A stretch of DNA of 64,000 nt from Allopusillimonas lactea (GTDB lineage: Bacteria; Pseudomonadota; Gammaproteobacteria; Burkholderiales; Burkholderiaceae_B): NCBI RefSeq assembly GCF_021653995.1, contig NZ_JAJJOZ010000004.1, forward strand, positions 186,001 through 250,000, in the 5' to 3' direction. Every line of letters begins with the position of its first letter. Positions within the stretch are counted from its first letter, which is position 1. Made by a program: the position numbers and the translations under genes. The notes under the pieces were generated by a model. The model saw nothing but the letters and a program-made list of their open reading frames with translations. It ran no database searches and had not been told where the DNA came from. Positions 51,571-60,484 of this stretch are shown one piece after another.

Positions 51571-52274
51571 TTCTCCATCAAATCAAAATCGTCAGGCCAG
51601 GTTACCTTGAAGTTGCGTACCGATCCCGGCACCAGGCAAGGCGCATAGCCGGCCAGCTCCATAGCGCTGGCTTCGTCGGTGACAGGAGCGCCGCGCGCGC
51701 TGGCGGCATCGAGCGCGGCCAACAAACGACCGGCCGGAAACATTTGCGGCGTTTGCGCCAGCCACAGGCCCTCGCGCGGCACCGAGCACGCCACCACTTG
51801 TCGGCCGTCGCCCTGGCGCTTGACGGTATCCGCGACAGGCTGGGCCAGCAGGCCGCCCGATTGCTCCGCAAGGCAGTGGTCGATCAAGCGGGAGAGATCA
51901 ACCCCGGTCAAGCCCGGACGGGCTGCGTCGTGGACCAGCACCCAGTCGTCGGGATCGAGCGCAGCATCGCGCAGTGCCGCCCCTACGGTCGCGGCGCGCG
52001 TGGCGCCGCCGCAAGGCCGCCATACGGTGCGGGGTAGCCCGGAGAGCGCCTGAGCCACCCACGGGTCGCCAGGGGCCACGGCAACGCGTACTTGCGCAAT
52101 GCGGACATCCGCCAGCAAGGCTTTGACGGCGCGCCTGAGCATGGGTTCTCCTTTGAGCAGGCGGTATTGCTTGGGCAGCGCATGGGCGTCGAGCGCCGCC
52201 CCGCTTGGGCCGGTTGCCTGGGCGCGCGCGCCGATGCCAGCGGCGGGAACAATGGCGACGAGTTTATGGGGCAT
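51561..52274 (-). CDS. ispD: 2-C-methyl-D-erythritol 4-phosphate cytidylyltransferase
   Basis: 237 residues. Nucleotidyltransferase start VAIVPAAGIGARAQ, then PKQYRLLKGEPMLRRAV, LVHDAARPGLTG and DEASAMELAGY. It couples CTP to MEP. A short insert (TGPSGAALDAHALP) lengthens the loop after the first motif. First gene of ispD-ispF; divergent from mfd with about 100 bases between. Confidence 0.96.
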   Translation of the reverse strand: MPHKLVAIVPAAGIGARAQATGPSGAALDAHALPKQYRLLKGEPMLRRAVKALLADVRIAQVRVAVAPGDPWVAQALSGLPRTVWRPCGGATRAATVGAALRDAALDPDDWVLVHDAARPGLTGVDLSRLIDHCLAEQSGGLLAQPVADTVKRQGDGRQVVACSVPREGLWLAQTPQMFPAGRLLAALDAASARGAPVTDEASAMELAGYAPCLVPGSVRNFKVTWPDDFDLMEKWL

Positions 52275-52368
52275 GGGGCTGCGCAGGCCAATGGCCCGAA
52301 CCGGCGGTACAGCAACCGACCGGAGCGGAACATCGCCAACGTTCAGGACGATCCGAAAGAAGACATTT

Positions 52369-52374
52369 TATAAT
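52369..52374 (+). promoter_or_regulatory. consensus -10 box at the annotated mfd start
   Basis: A perfect TATAAT overlaps the ATG at 52373. No good -35 lies 16-18 bases upstream. If used, the transcript would start near 52381, favouring the ATG at 52385 on a nearly leaderless mRNA. May be coincidence. Confidence 0.3.
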
Positions 52375-55300
52375 GAGCGCCTACATGGCTACAGATACCT
52401 CCCCCTCGCTCTCACTTCCCTCCATCAACGCGACGCTTTCCTCCCTCAGGCCCGGGCAACGGCACAGCCAGCCCCAGCCGCCGGGTTCGGGCGACGCGTG
52501 GCTGCTTGCGGACCTTGCCCGCGCCTCTGGCCAGGCGGTCATTGTTATTTGTGCCGATCCGCTGGCGGCCCAGCGCTTGGCCGACGAAACGTTGCTGTTC
52601 GCGCCCGATCTGCGCGTGCGCCAGCTGCCCGATTGGGAAACCCTGCCCTACGACAGCTTCTCGCCGCACCAAGACCTGGTGTCCGAGCGCCTGCGCGCCC
52701 TGCATGCGCTGATGCGCAACAGCGTCGACATCTTGACGGTGCCGGTAACCACCGCGCTGTACCGCCTGGCGCCGCCCGAGTTCATGGCCGCCTACACATT
52801 TTCGTTCAAGCAGGGCGATGCGCTCGACGAAGAGGGCCTGCGCAGTCAACTGACACTGGCCAATTACAGCCACGTCACCCAGGTGACTTCGCCGGGCGAG
52901 TTTTGTATACGGGGCGGGCTGATCGACCTGTTTCCAATGGGTTCGGTACTGCCCTACCGCATCGATCTATTCGACAACGAGATCGAATCCATCCGCAGCT
53001 TCGATATCGACACCCAGCGCAGCCTCTATCCGGTCAAAGAGGTGCAGTTGCTGCCTGGGCGCGAGTTCCCCATGGACGAAACGGCGCGCAATCATTTCCG
53101 CGCACGCTTTCGCGAAACCTTCGAAGGCGATCCGTCGCGCGCCCTGCCCTACCGCGACATCGGCAACGGCATCGCATTCGCAGGCATCGAATACTATCTG
53201 CCGCTGTTCTTCGAACACACAGCAACACTGTTCGATTATCTGCCTGAGCGGTCCATTATTGCCACACTAGGCGATATCGGGCAGGCCATCGACCGCTTCA
53301 AAAACGATACGCACAGTCGGTACCAATTTCTAAAGAGCGACCGTGAACGGCCTGTCCTGCCGCCCGAGACACTGTTCCTCGACCAGGAAACGCTCTTCGG
53401 CCGCATCAAACCATTCGCGCGCCTGGCGCTGGCTGCCGGAGAACCGCATCCGGACATCCATGCGGCACCGCAAGTTGCTGTCGCGCGCCGCGCCGAAGAC
53501 CCACTCGCCAGCCTGCGCCGCATACTGGGCGAGGCCAATGGTCGCGTCGTCCTGTGCACGGACTCCGCCGGCCGGCGTGAAACGCTCCTGCAGATGCTGG
53601 CCGAGTTCGGCATCATGCCCGATTCGGGTGTCGAAAGCCTGCAAGGTTTCTTTGCGTCGGATGCGCGTTTTGCGCTGGTGGTGGCGCCGCTGGATACCGG
53701 CTTCACGCTTGTCGCGCAAGGCATCACGCTACTGACCGAGAACGACCTCTATCCCACGCAGGCCCGCACCAGCCGGCGCGGCAAGCGCGGGCATGAACGC
53801 GTCACCGATGTCGAGGCCATGGTTCGCGATCTGTCCGAACTGCGCGAAGGCGATCCGGTCGTCCATGCCCAGCACGGCATCGGCCGCTACCGGGGCTTGG
53901 TCGAAATGGATCTTGGTGAAGGGCGTATGGAGTTCCTGCACCTGGAATATGCCAACGGAAGCACGCTGTATGTACCGGTCGCACAACTGCATGTGATCGC
54001 GCGCTACAGCGGTGCCGATCCCGATCAGGCGCCGCTGCACCAACTGGGGTCGGGCCAATGGGACCGCGCCCGCCGTAAGGCCGCCAAACAGGTGCGCGAC
54101 GCCGCGGCCGAGTTGCTCGCGCTTTATGCGCAGCGGGCTGCCCGTGAAGGCTACCGCTTTAAACTCACGCCCGCTGACTATCAGGCTTTTGCAGAAGGAT
54201 TCGGGTTCGTAGAAACACCGGATCAGCAAGCAGCCATTGACGCCGTGATCGGCGATATGACTTCAGGACGCCCCATGGATCGCCTGGTGTGCGGCGACGT
54301 CGGCTTCGGCAAGACAGAAGTCGCGCTGCGCGCGGCCTTCGTTGCGGTGCTGAACGGCAAGCAGGTGGCGCTGCTGTGCCCCACCACACTGCTGGCCGAG
54401 CAGCACACGCAAACCTTCAATGATCGCTTTGCGGACTGGCCTGTCAAGGTGGCCGAGCTTTCGCGCTTTCGTTCTTCCAAGGAAGTCGCCGCCGCCGTCG
54501 AGGGCCTGCGGGAAGGCCGAATCGACATCGTCATCGGCACCCACAAGATTCTGTCCAAGGATGTACAGTTCAAAAACCTTGGTCTCGTTATCATTGATGA
54601 AGAACACCGCTTCGGGGTGCGCCAGAAAGAAACACTCAAGGCTCTGCGTGCCGAAGTAGATGTGCTGACACTAACCGCCACGCCCATACCCCGCACGTTG
54701 GGCATGTCGCTGGAAGGTATACGCGACTTCTCCGTTATCGCCACTGCGCCACAAAAACGCCTGGCCATCAAAACCTTCGTGCGGCGCGAAGACGGCAGCA
54801 CCATTCGCGAAGCCATTCTGCGCGAGCTCAAGCGCGGCGGGCAGGTCTACTTCCTGCACAACGAGGTCGAAACCATTCACAACAGACGCGCGCGGCTCGA
54901 AGAACTTGTGCCTGAAGCCCGTGTGGCCGTCGCCCATGGGCAGATGCCCGAGCGCGAACTCGAAGAAGTGATGAAAGGCTTTTACCAGCAGCGTTTCAAC
55001 GTGCTGCTGTGCACCACGATCATCGAGACCGGCATCGATGTGCCCAGCGCCAATACCATCGTGATTCACCGCGCGGACCGCCTGGGCCTGGCGCAGTTGC
55101 ACCAACTGCGCGGGCGCGTTGGGCGCTCCCATCACCAGGCGTATGCCTACCTGCTCACTCCAGGCGAGGATGCGATGACCTCAGGCGCAAAGAAGCGTCT
55201 CGAAGCGATCCAGGCCATGGAGGAGCTGGGTGCTGGCTTTTTCCTCGCCATGCACGATCTCGAGATCCGCGGCACTGGCGAGGTGCTGGGCGAATCGCAG

Positions 55301-55843
55301 TCGGGCAATATCCATGAGATCGGCTTCTCGATGTATGCCGACATGCTGAACGCAGCGGTGCGCGCCCTCAAATCGGGCGAAGAGCCCGATCTGGAATCAC
55401 CGTTCGCAGCCATATGCGAAGTTAATCTGCACGCATCGGCCCTCTTGCCGGCAGACTATTGCCCAGATGTACATGCACGCCTGGGTATGTACAAGAAGCT
55501 GTCGCACGCCGCACACGAAGACGATCTGATTGTGATCCAGGAAGAACTGATCGACCGTTACGGCAAGCTGCCGGAAGCGGCGCAGACACTGCTGGCGACA
55601 CACCGGCTGCGCATCGCGGCAGAGCCCCTGGGCGTCACCAAGATCGATGCCAGCGAAACCCAGGCGTCGATACAATTCAGTGCCAAGCCGGCAGTGGATC
55701 CGCTGCGCATCATCGAACTGGTGCAGAAACGCCGCGACGTGAGGCTGGCGGGGCAGGATCGCCTACGGGTGGATATTGCGCAAGGCCAGCAGGTCGCGGC
55801 TCGAATCGAAGCAGTAAAAGCAACACTGCGCGCGCTGGCCTGA
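52373..55843 (+). CDS. mfd: transcription-repair coupling factor Mfd
   Basis: 1156 residues from the ATG at 52373 (an ATG at 52385 is equally possible; neither has a strong ribosome binding site). UvrB-like N-terminal region (RLRALHALMRNSVDILTVP, RGGLIDLFPMGS), an RNA-polymerase-interacting domain (about 495-560; VVHAQHGIGRYRGLVEMDLG), then the helicase motor with Walker A GDVGFGKTE (about 641-649), DEEH at about 742 and LLCTTIIETGIDVPSANTIV. The C-terminal TRCF domain follows. It removes RNA polymerase stalled at lesions and recruits UvrA. Confidence 0.96.
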   Translation: MSAYMATDTSPSLSLPSINATLSSLRPGQRHSQPQPPGSGDAWLLADLARASGQAVIVICADPLAAQRLADETLLFAPDLRVRQLPDWETLPYDSFSPHQDLVSERLRALHALMRNSVDILTVPVTTALYRLAPPEFMAAYTFSFKQGDALDEEGLRSQLTLANYSHVTQVTSPGEFCIRGGLIDLFPMGSVLPYRIDLFDNEIESIRSFDIDTQRSLYPVKEVQLLPGREFPMDETARNHFRARFRETFEGDPSRALPYRDIGNGIAFAGIEYYLPLFFEHTATLFDYLPERSIIATLGDIGQAIDRFKNDTHSRYQFLKSDRERPVLPPETLFLDQETLFGRIKPFARLALAAGEPHPDIHAAPQVAVARRAEDPLASLRRILGEANGRVVLCTDSAGRRETLLQMLAEFGIMPDSGVESLQGFFASDARFALVVAPLDTGFTLVAQGITLLTENDLYPTQARTSRRGKRGHERVTDVEAMVRDLSELREGDPVVHAQHGIGRYRGLVEMDLGEGRMEFLHLEYANGSTLYVPVAQLHVIARYSGADPDQAPLHQLGSGQWDRARRKAAKQVRDAAAELLALYAQRAAREGYRFKLTPADYQAFAEGFGFVETPDQQAAIDAVIGDMTSGRPMDRLVCGDVGFGKTEVALRAAFVAVLNGKQVALLCPTTLLAEQHTQTFNDRFADWPVKVAELSRFRSSKEVAAAVEGLREGRIDIVIGTHKILSKDVQFKNLGLVIIDEEHRFGVRQKETLKALRAEVDVLTLTATPIPRTLGMSLEGIRDFSVIATAPQKRLAIKTFVRREDGSTIREAILRELKRGGQVYFLHNEVETIHNRRARLEELVPEARVAVAHGQMPERELEEVMKGFYQQRFNVLLCTTIIETGIDVPSANTIVIHRADRLGLAQLHQLRGRVGRSHHQAYAYLLTPGEDAMTSGAKKRLEAIQAMEELGAGFFLAMHDLEIRGTGEVLGESQSGNIHEIGFSMYADMLNAAVRALKSGEEPDLESPFAAICEVNLHASALLPADYCPDVHARLGMYKKLSHAAHEDDLIVIQEELIDRYGKLPEAAQTLLATHRLRIAAEPLGVTKIDASETQASIQFSAKPAVDPLRIIELVQKRRDVRLAGQDRLRVDIAQGQQVAARIEAVKATLRALA

Positions 55844-56007
55844 GGCCCGTGCGCGCACTGCGGGCCGGATCAAAATTCAGTTTGAGCCTTGTGATCACTC
55901 CTGGAGCGGGACCGCGAAGCGGGCCGCCTTGCGGCAATACATGATGCCCAAAAACGCATCAAGCCGCGCAGACATCGGGCAGGCGCCAGCCCGCAGGGGC
56001 GTCAATG

Positions 56008-56859
56008 TCAGTGGGACATGCGGAACCAATTCAGCACCGCATCGAGCGGGCTGAAATTCAGCGAGAAACGCGCCTGCAGGCGTACGACCGGCTTGGCGCG
56101 ATAGGCTACCGAATACCCGGCGCCCGCCATCATCTTCAAATCGTTGGCGCCGTCGCCGATGGCTATGATCTGCTCTGGCGCAGCGCCCAGACGCTCGGCC
56201 AGTGCGTTGAGGTGATCGGCTTTGCCTTGGGCATCAACGATGTCGCCCAGCACGCGGCCAGTGAGTTTGCCATTGTGAACTTCAAGCACATTGGAATGCG
56301 CCTCGTCCAGCCCCAGACGCGCTTTGAGTTTGCCCGTGAAAAAGGTGAAGCCGCCCGAAACCAGCAACGTCTTGAGACCATGCGCCTTGGCCGTATCGAT
56401 CAGGCGTTGCGCACCGGCATTCAGCCGCAGGCGCTGTTCATAAACCTGGCCCAGCGCTTCTTCGGGCACGCCCTCCAGCAAGGCTACACGGCGACGAAGG
56501 CTTTCGGCAAAGTCAGCAATCTCGCCCCGCATCGCCGCCTCAGTGATGGCTGAAACCTCTGCCTTCTTGCCCACCGCTGCGGCGATCTCATCAATACATT
56601 CGATATTGACCAAGGTGGAGTCCATATCCATGGCCAGGATACGGCAATCGCGCAGCAGCGCGATCTGGTCGATGAAGGCGTAATCCATGCCGGCGTCGAA
56701 GCACAGATGCTCCAGCGCCACACGTTCGTCTGTATCGACATCCAGCAGACGAACCGCAGTCGGCCCGAGTTCTTGAATACCGCCGGCACGTGCGATGGCG
56801 GCCACTTTCTCGATGCGGGAGGCGTCCAGATTAGGCGCCTGGAGAATCAGTTGAGTCAT
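56008..56859 (-). CDS. serB: phosphoserine phosphatase SerB
   Basis: 283 residues. An N-terminal regulatory half (about 1-75), then the HAD catalytic domain with DMDSTLVNIECIDEIA (nucleophile Asp), LLVSGGFTFFTGKLKARLG and GDGANDLKMMAGAGYSVAYRAKP. It makes serine from phosphoserine. Its ATG overlaps the stop of the DUF2818 gene (ATGA), so it is translated from the end of the nuo transcript or from a promoter inside that gene. Converges on mfd. Confidence 0.95.
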   Translation of the reverse strand: MTQLILQAPNLDASRIEKVAAIARAGGIQELGPTAVRLLDVDTDERVALEHLCFDAGMDYAFIDQIALLRDCRILAMDMDSTLVNIECIDEIAAAVGKKAEVSAITEAAMRGEIADFAESLRRRVALLEGVPEEALGQVYEQRLRLNAGAQRLIDTAKAHGLKTLLVSGGFTFFTGKLKARLGLDEAHSNVLEVHNGKLTGRVLGDIVDAQGKADHLNALAERLGAAPEQIIAIGDGANDLKMMAGAGYSVAYRAKPVVRLQARFSLNFSPLDAVLNWFRMSH

Positions 56860-57413
56860 GATGAAACATGCGCGCCGCGCGCGCGCTTGTGGCGCCGCAG
56901 CAAATAGCGGAACACAAAACCGGGATAGCCCAGTACCAGAAACAGGCTAAGCGTGATGGCGTAGAACTCCCAGGTTTGCGCAAAGCGGTTACCCAGATTG
57001 CCTTCGAGCGCAAAGCCCAACACGCCGACCAGCCCGTAGAAGACCAGCGCTTCGACCAGGCGTGCGAAGAAAGATTTTTCGACTGTTCGCCCGCGATTGC
57101 GCCAGCCTGGATACGCGAGCAACAGCAACACGGGCGCCACAGCCCCCGCCATCCGCACTCCAAACATGGCCAAATCGGCGACGTCGCCACCGAGCAGCAG
57201 GCTCCCAGAGATAAGCCGCCATCCTAGCCATGCAGCGCCGCCAAGCAAAACGAAAAACAGCAGCGACAGCGCCACCCGGGGCCATACGCCCATCGGTGCT
57301 TCGCCCTGTTGTCCCCAAGGCAGGACAACGAAGGGGCGCTGTATGACAAAGGGAAGATTGGCCGTGGTCAACGCTACGATGATCACTAGCCACACAGCAA
57401 AAGACTGACTCAT
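56856..57413 (-). CDS. DUF2818 family membrane protein with a central insert
   Basis: 185 residues. The N-terminal part (VWLVIIVALTTANLPFVIQR) and C-terminal part (FFARLVEALVFYGLVGVLGF, then WEFYAITLSLFLVLGYPGFV) match the DUF2818 family that follows nuoN in betaproteobacteria. Family members are about 100 residues; here about 70-80 extra residues with two more membrane segments sit in the middle (LSLLFFVLLGGAAWLGW; AGAVAPVLLLLAY). Function unknown; position suggests a role near complex I. Lies 74 bases after nuoN. Confidence 0.75.
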   Translation of the reverse strand: MSQSFAVWLVIIVALTTANLPFVIQRPFVVLPWGQQGEAPMGVWPRVALSLLFFVLLGGAAWLGWRLISGSLLLGGDVADLAMFGVRMAGAVAPVLLLLAYPGWRNRGRTVEKSFFARLVEALVFYGLVGVLGFALEGNLGNRFAQTWEFYAITLSLFLVLGYPGFVFRYLLRRHKRARGAHVSS

Positions 57414-57487
57414 GCCTGCCTTGCAAATAAGAACCGCAACGGCCGCGCCGCGTCACTACGCACGAGCGCGGCCATTGCGGGTTGCAC

Positions 57488-58969
57488 TTACTGGAAGCGC
57501 AGCGAGTTTTCGATCACGCTTACGCACAGCGCCATCAGGCCGCCGGGCAAAATGCCCAGGCCGATGATGAGCAAGCTGTTGACCGACATCACGCCACGCG
57601 TGATGGCGCCTTGCGCCACCTTGGGATGATCGAACTCGGGTTCGTCGAAGTACGCAGCCTTGACTACGCGCAGGTAGTAGAACGCGCCGACCAGCGAGAA
57701 GAGCACAGCAACCACCGCAAGACTTACGTAGCCTGCACCGATGAGGGCCTGCAGCACCGCCAGCTTGGCGTAGAAGCCCGCCATCGGCGGAATACCCGTG
57801 AGCGAGAACATGGCCAGCAGCAGCATGCCTGCCATCAGTGGATCACGCCGGTTCAGGCCCTTCAGGTCGGCGATCTGGTCGCACTCGAAGCCACGGCGGC
57901 TCAGCAGCAGGATGAGCCCGAACGTAACCAGCGTAGTCAGCACATAAATCACGACATAAAAAAGTGCCGCGCCATAGGCGATCGAGGTCTCGCCCTGCCC
58001 GCCCACGCCCGACAGCAGGCCCAGGAAGACAAAACCCATCTGGCCTATTGTGGAATAGGCGAGCATACGCTTGAAGTTGCTCTGGACGATGGCGGTAAGG
58101 TTGCCGATGGCCAGCGACAGTACCGCGAGGATCATCAGCATGGGCTCCCAGTCCAGCGCAATGCCGTGCAAGCCTTCGATGAGCAGGCGCAGCGTGATGG
58201 CAAACGCCGCCAGCTTGGGCGCGGCGCCAATGATCAGGGTGACCGAGGTGGGTGCGCCCTGGTAGACGTCGGGCGTCCACATATGGAAAGGCGCGGCGGT
58301 GAGCTTGAACGCCAGGCCGGCAACGATGAACACCACGCCGAACACCAGCGGCAGGCGTTCGGCATTGCCGCTGCCAATCACCTGAGCGATCAAGCGCAAG
58401 TTGAGCTGGCCAGTGGCACCGTAGATCATGGACATGCCATAGAGCAGCACACCCGAAGCCAGCGCGCCCAGCACGAAGTACTTCATGGCAGCTTCAGTGG
58501 CCGCCACGTCGTCGCGGCGGATAGCCACCAGCGCGTACAACGCAAAGGACATGAGCTCGACACCCAGATACACCGTCAGCATGCTGCCGGCCGAGATCAT
58601 CACGAACTGCCCAAGCAAGGCGAGCAGCGACAGTGAATAGAACTCGCCGCCATGGCGCACCATGTCGCGCTGCTCGACATAGTCGCGGCCGTATATAAGC
58701 GTGACGGCGACGGCGATGCAGGAACCGAGCTTCAGGAAGTGGGACAGCGAATCGACCACATACAGGCCGCTGAAAGAGTTACCGGCTACGCCCGCCTGCC
58801 ACTGCAGCACAGACACCACACCCAGCACTACCACGGTCAGCAGGCTGAGCAGGAACGTGCCGTGACGCGACTCGGATTTGTTGAACGCATCAGCCAGCAA
58901 GACCACGCAGGCCAGGATCAACAACAGAATCTCAGGCGCGGCCAGGGCGAAATTGAATTGGTTTTGCAT
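57488..58969 (-). CDS. nuoN: NADH-quinone oxidoreductase subunit N
   Basis: 493 residues, 14 or so membrane helices, an antiporter-like proton-pumping subunit of complex I. Conserved SFALYALVAIRRDDVAATEA (with the TM5 glutamate region), KYFVLGALASGVLLYGMSMI, FKLTAAPFHMWTPDVYQGAP and MFSLTGIPPMAGFYAKL. Last nuo gene of the operon. Confidence 0.97.
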   Translation of the reverse strand: MQNQFNFALAAPEILLLILACVVLLADAFNKSESRHGTFLLSLLTVVVLGVVSVLQWQAGVAGNSFSGLYVVDSLSHFLKLGSCIAVAVTLIYGRDYVEQRDMVRHGGEFYSLSLLALLGQFVMISAGSMLTVYLGVELMSFALYALVAIRRDDVAATEAAMKYFVLGALASGVLLYGMSMIYGATGQLNLRLIAQVIGSGNAERLPLVFGVVFIVAGLAFKLTAAPFHMWTPDVYQGAPTSVTLIIGAAPKLAAFAITLRLLIEGLHGIALDWEPMLMILAVLSLAIGNLTAIVQSNFKRMLAYSTIGQMGFVFLGLLSGVGGQGETSIAYGAALFYVVIYVLTTLVTFGLILLLSRRGFECDQIADLKGLNRRDPLMAGMLLLAMFSLTGIPPMAGFYAKLAVLQALIGAGYVSLAVVAVLFSLVGAFYYLRVVKAAYFDEPEFDHPKVAQGAITRGVMSVNSLLIIGLGILPGGLMALCVSVIENSLRFQ

Positions 58970-58981
58970 GATAGTTCGGGC

Positions 58982-60484
58982 TTACAGTTTCGAGACGGCT
59001 ACGTGCTGCAGGAGGTTTTCCACCGACACGTGCATAACGTCTGTGAACGGCTTGGGATAGATGCCCATGTAGAGCACCGCGATCGCCATGATCCCCATGA
59101 TGAGGAACTCGCGCGCGCTGAGGTCAGACATACCACGCACGTTATCGTTGGCGATGTCGCCGAACGCCACGCGCTTGAGCATCCACAGCGAGTAAGACGC
59201 GCCCAGGATCAGGGCAGTGGCGGCCAGCAGGCCAATCCAGAAGTTGTACTCGACCGCACCCATGATGACTGTGAACTCGCCCACGAAGCCACTGGTGGCT
59301 GGCAGGCCGGCGTTGGCCATGGAAAACAGCACGAAGTACGTCACGAAACGGGGCATCACATTGATCACTCCGCCGTAGTCGGCAATGCGCCGGCTGTGCA
59401 GGCGGTCGTAGAGTACGCCGATGCACAGGAACATGGCGCCTGACACGAAACCGTGCGAGATCATCTGTACGATGGCGCCTTCGACACCCGCCGTATTGAA
59501 GATGAAAAAGCCGAGGGTGACAAAGCCCATGTGGGCAACCGACGAATACGCCACGAGCTTCTTCATGTCGTCCTGGACGATCGCCACCAAGCCGATGTAG
59601 ATCACGGCAATGAGCGAGAGTGCAATGACCACGCCCGCCAGGCTGTGCGACGCATCAGGCGTGATGGGCAGCGAGAAACGCAGGAAGCCGTATGCACCCA
59701 GCTTCAGCATGATGGCCGCCAGCACCACCGAGCCGCCCGTCGGCGCCTCGACGTGGGCATCGGGCAACCATGTATGCACGGGCCACATTGGCACTTTCAC
59801 GGCGAATGCGGCAAAGAGCGCGATGAAGATCAGGATCTGCGGCGTAAGATCCAGCGGCAGCTTGTGCCATGTGAGGATGTCAAACGAACCATCCGCGGCG
59901 TGCCACAAGTAGATGAACGCGACCAGCGTCAGCAATGAACCCAGCAGGGTATACAAGAAAAACTTGATGGCGGCGTAAACGCGATTCGGGCCGCCCCACA
60001 CACCGATGATCAGGTACATCGGAATGAGCGTGGCCTCGAAGAACACGTAGAACAGCATGCCGTCTAGTGCAGCGAACACACCGACCATCAGACCCGACAG
60101 AATCAGAAACGCGGCCATGTATTGCGCCACGCGGCTGGTGATGACTTCCCAGCCGGCCATGATCACGATGACCGTGATGAAAGCCGTGAGCAGCACGAAC
60201 CAGACCGAAATCCCGTCAATGCCAAGATGGTAGTTAATGGCAAAGGTTTCGATCCAGGGCGTGAGCTCGACGAACTGCATGCTGGCCGTGGTGTTGTCAA
60301 ACCCGGTATAGAGCGGGATCGTGACCAGGAAGCTCACGATGGAGCCGATGAGGGCCAGCTTGCGGGTCAGCCCCGGACGGTCGTCGCCGCCCAGGAGCAG
60401 TACGATCAGCCCCGAAATGATGGGAACGAAGATCGAAAGCGTAAGCCAGGGGAGATTAGAAGACGCCATATCGCCAGCCATCAT
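58982..60484 (-). CDS. nuoM: NADH-quinone oxidoreductase subunit M
   Basis: 500 residues from the ATG at 60484, which overlaps the nuoL stop (ATGA); ATGs at 60481 and 60469 (MASSNLPWL) are alternatives. Antiporter-like membrane subunit: LGIDGISVWFVLLTAF, VPMWPVHTWLPDAHVEAPTG, LVAYSSVAHMGFVTLGFF and NAGLPATSGFVGEF. nuoN follows 12 bases later. Confidence 0.97.
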   Translation of the reverse strand: MMAGDMASSNLPWLTLSIFVPIISGLIVLLLGGDDRPGLTRKLALIGSIVSFLVTIPLYTGFDNTTASMQFVELTPWIETFAINYHLGIDGISVWFVLLTAFITVIVIMAGWEVITSRVAQYMAAFLILSGLMVGVFAALDGMLFYVFFEATLIPMYLIIGVWGGPNRVYAAIKFFLYTLLGSLLTLVAFIYLWHAADGSFDILTWHKLPLDLTPQILIFIALFAAFAVKVPMWPVHTWLPDAHVEAPTGGSVVLAAIMLKLGAYGFLRFSLPITPDASHSLAGVVIALSLIAVIYIGLVAIVQDDMKKLVAYSSVAHMGFVTLGFFIFNTAGVEGAIVQMISHGFVSGAMFLCIGVLYDRLHSRRIADYGGVINVMPRFVTYFVLFSMANAGLPATSGFVGEFTVIMGAVEYNFWIGLLAATALILGASYSLWMLKRVAFGDIANDNVRGMSDLSAREFLIMGIMAIAVLYMGIYPKPFTDVMHVSVENLLQHVAVSKL

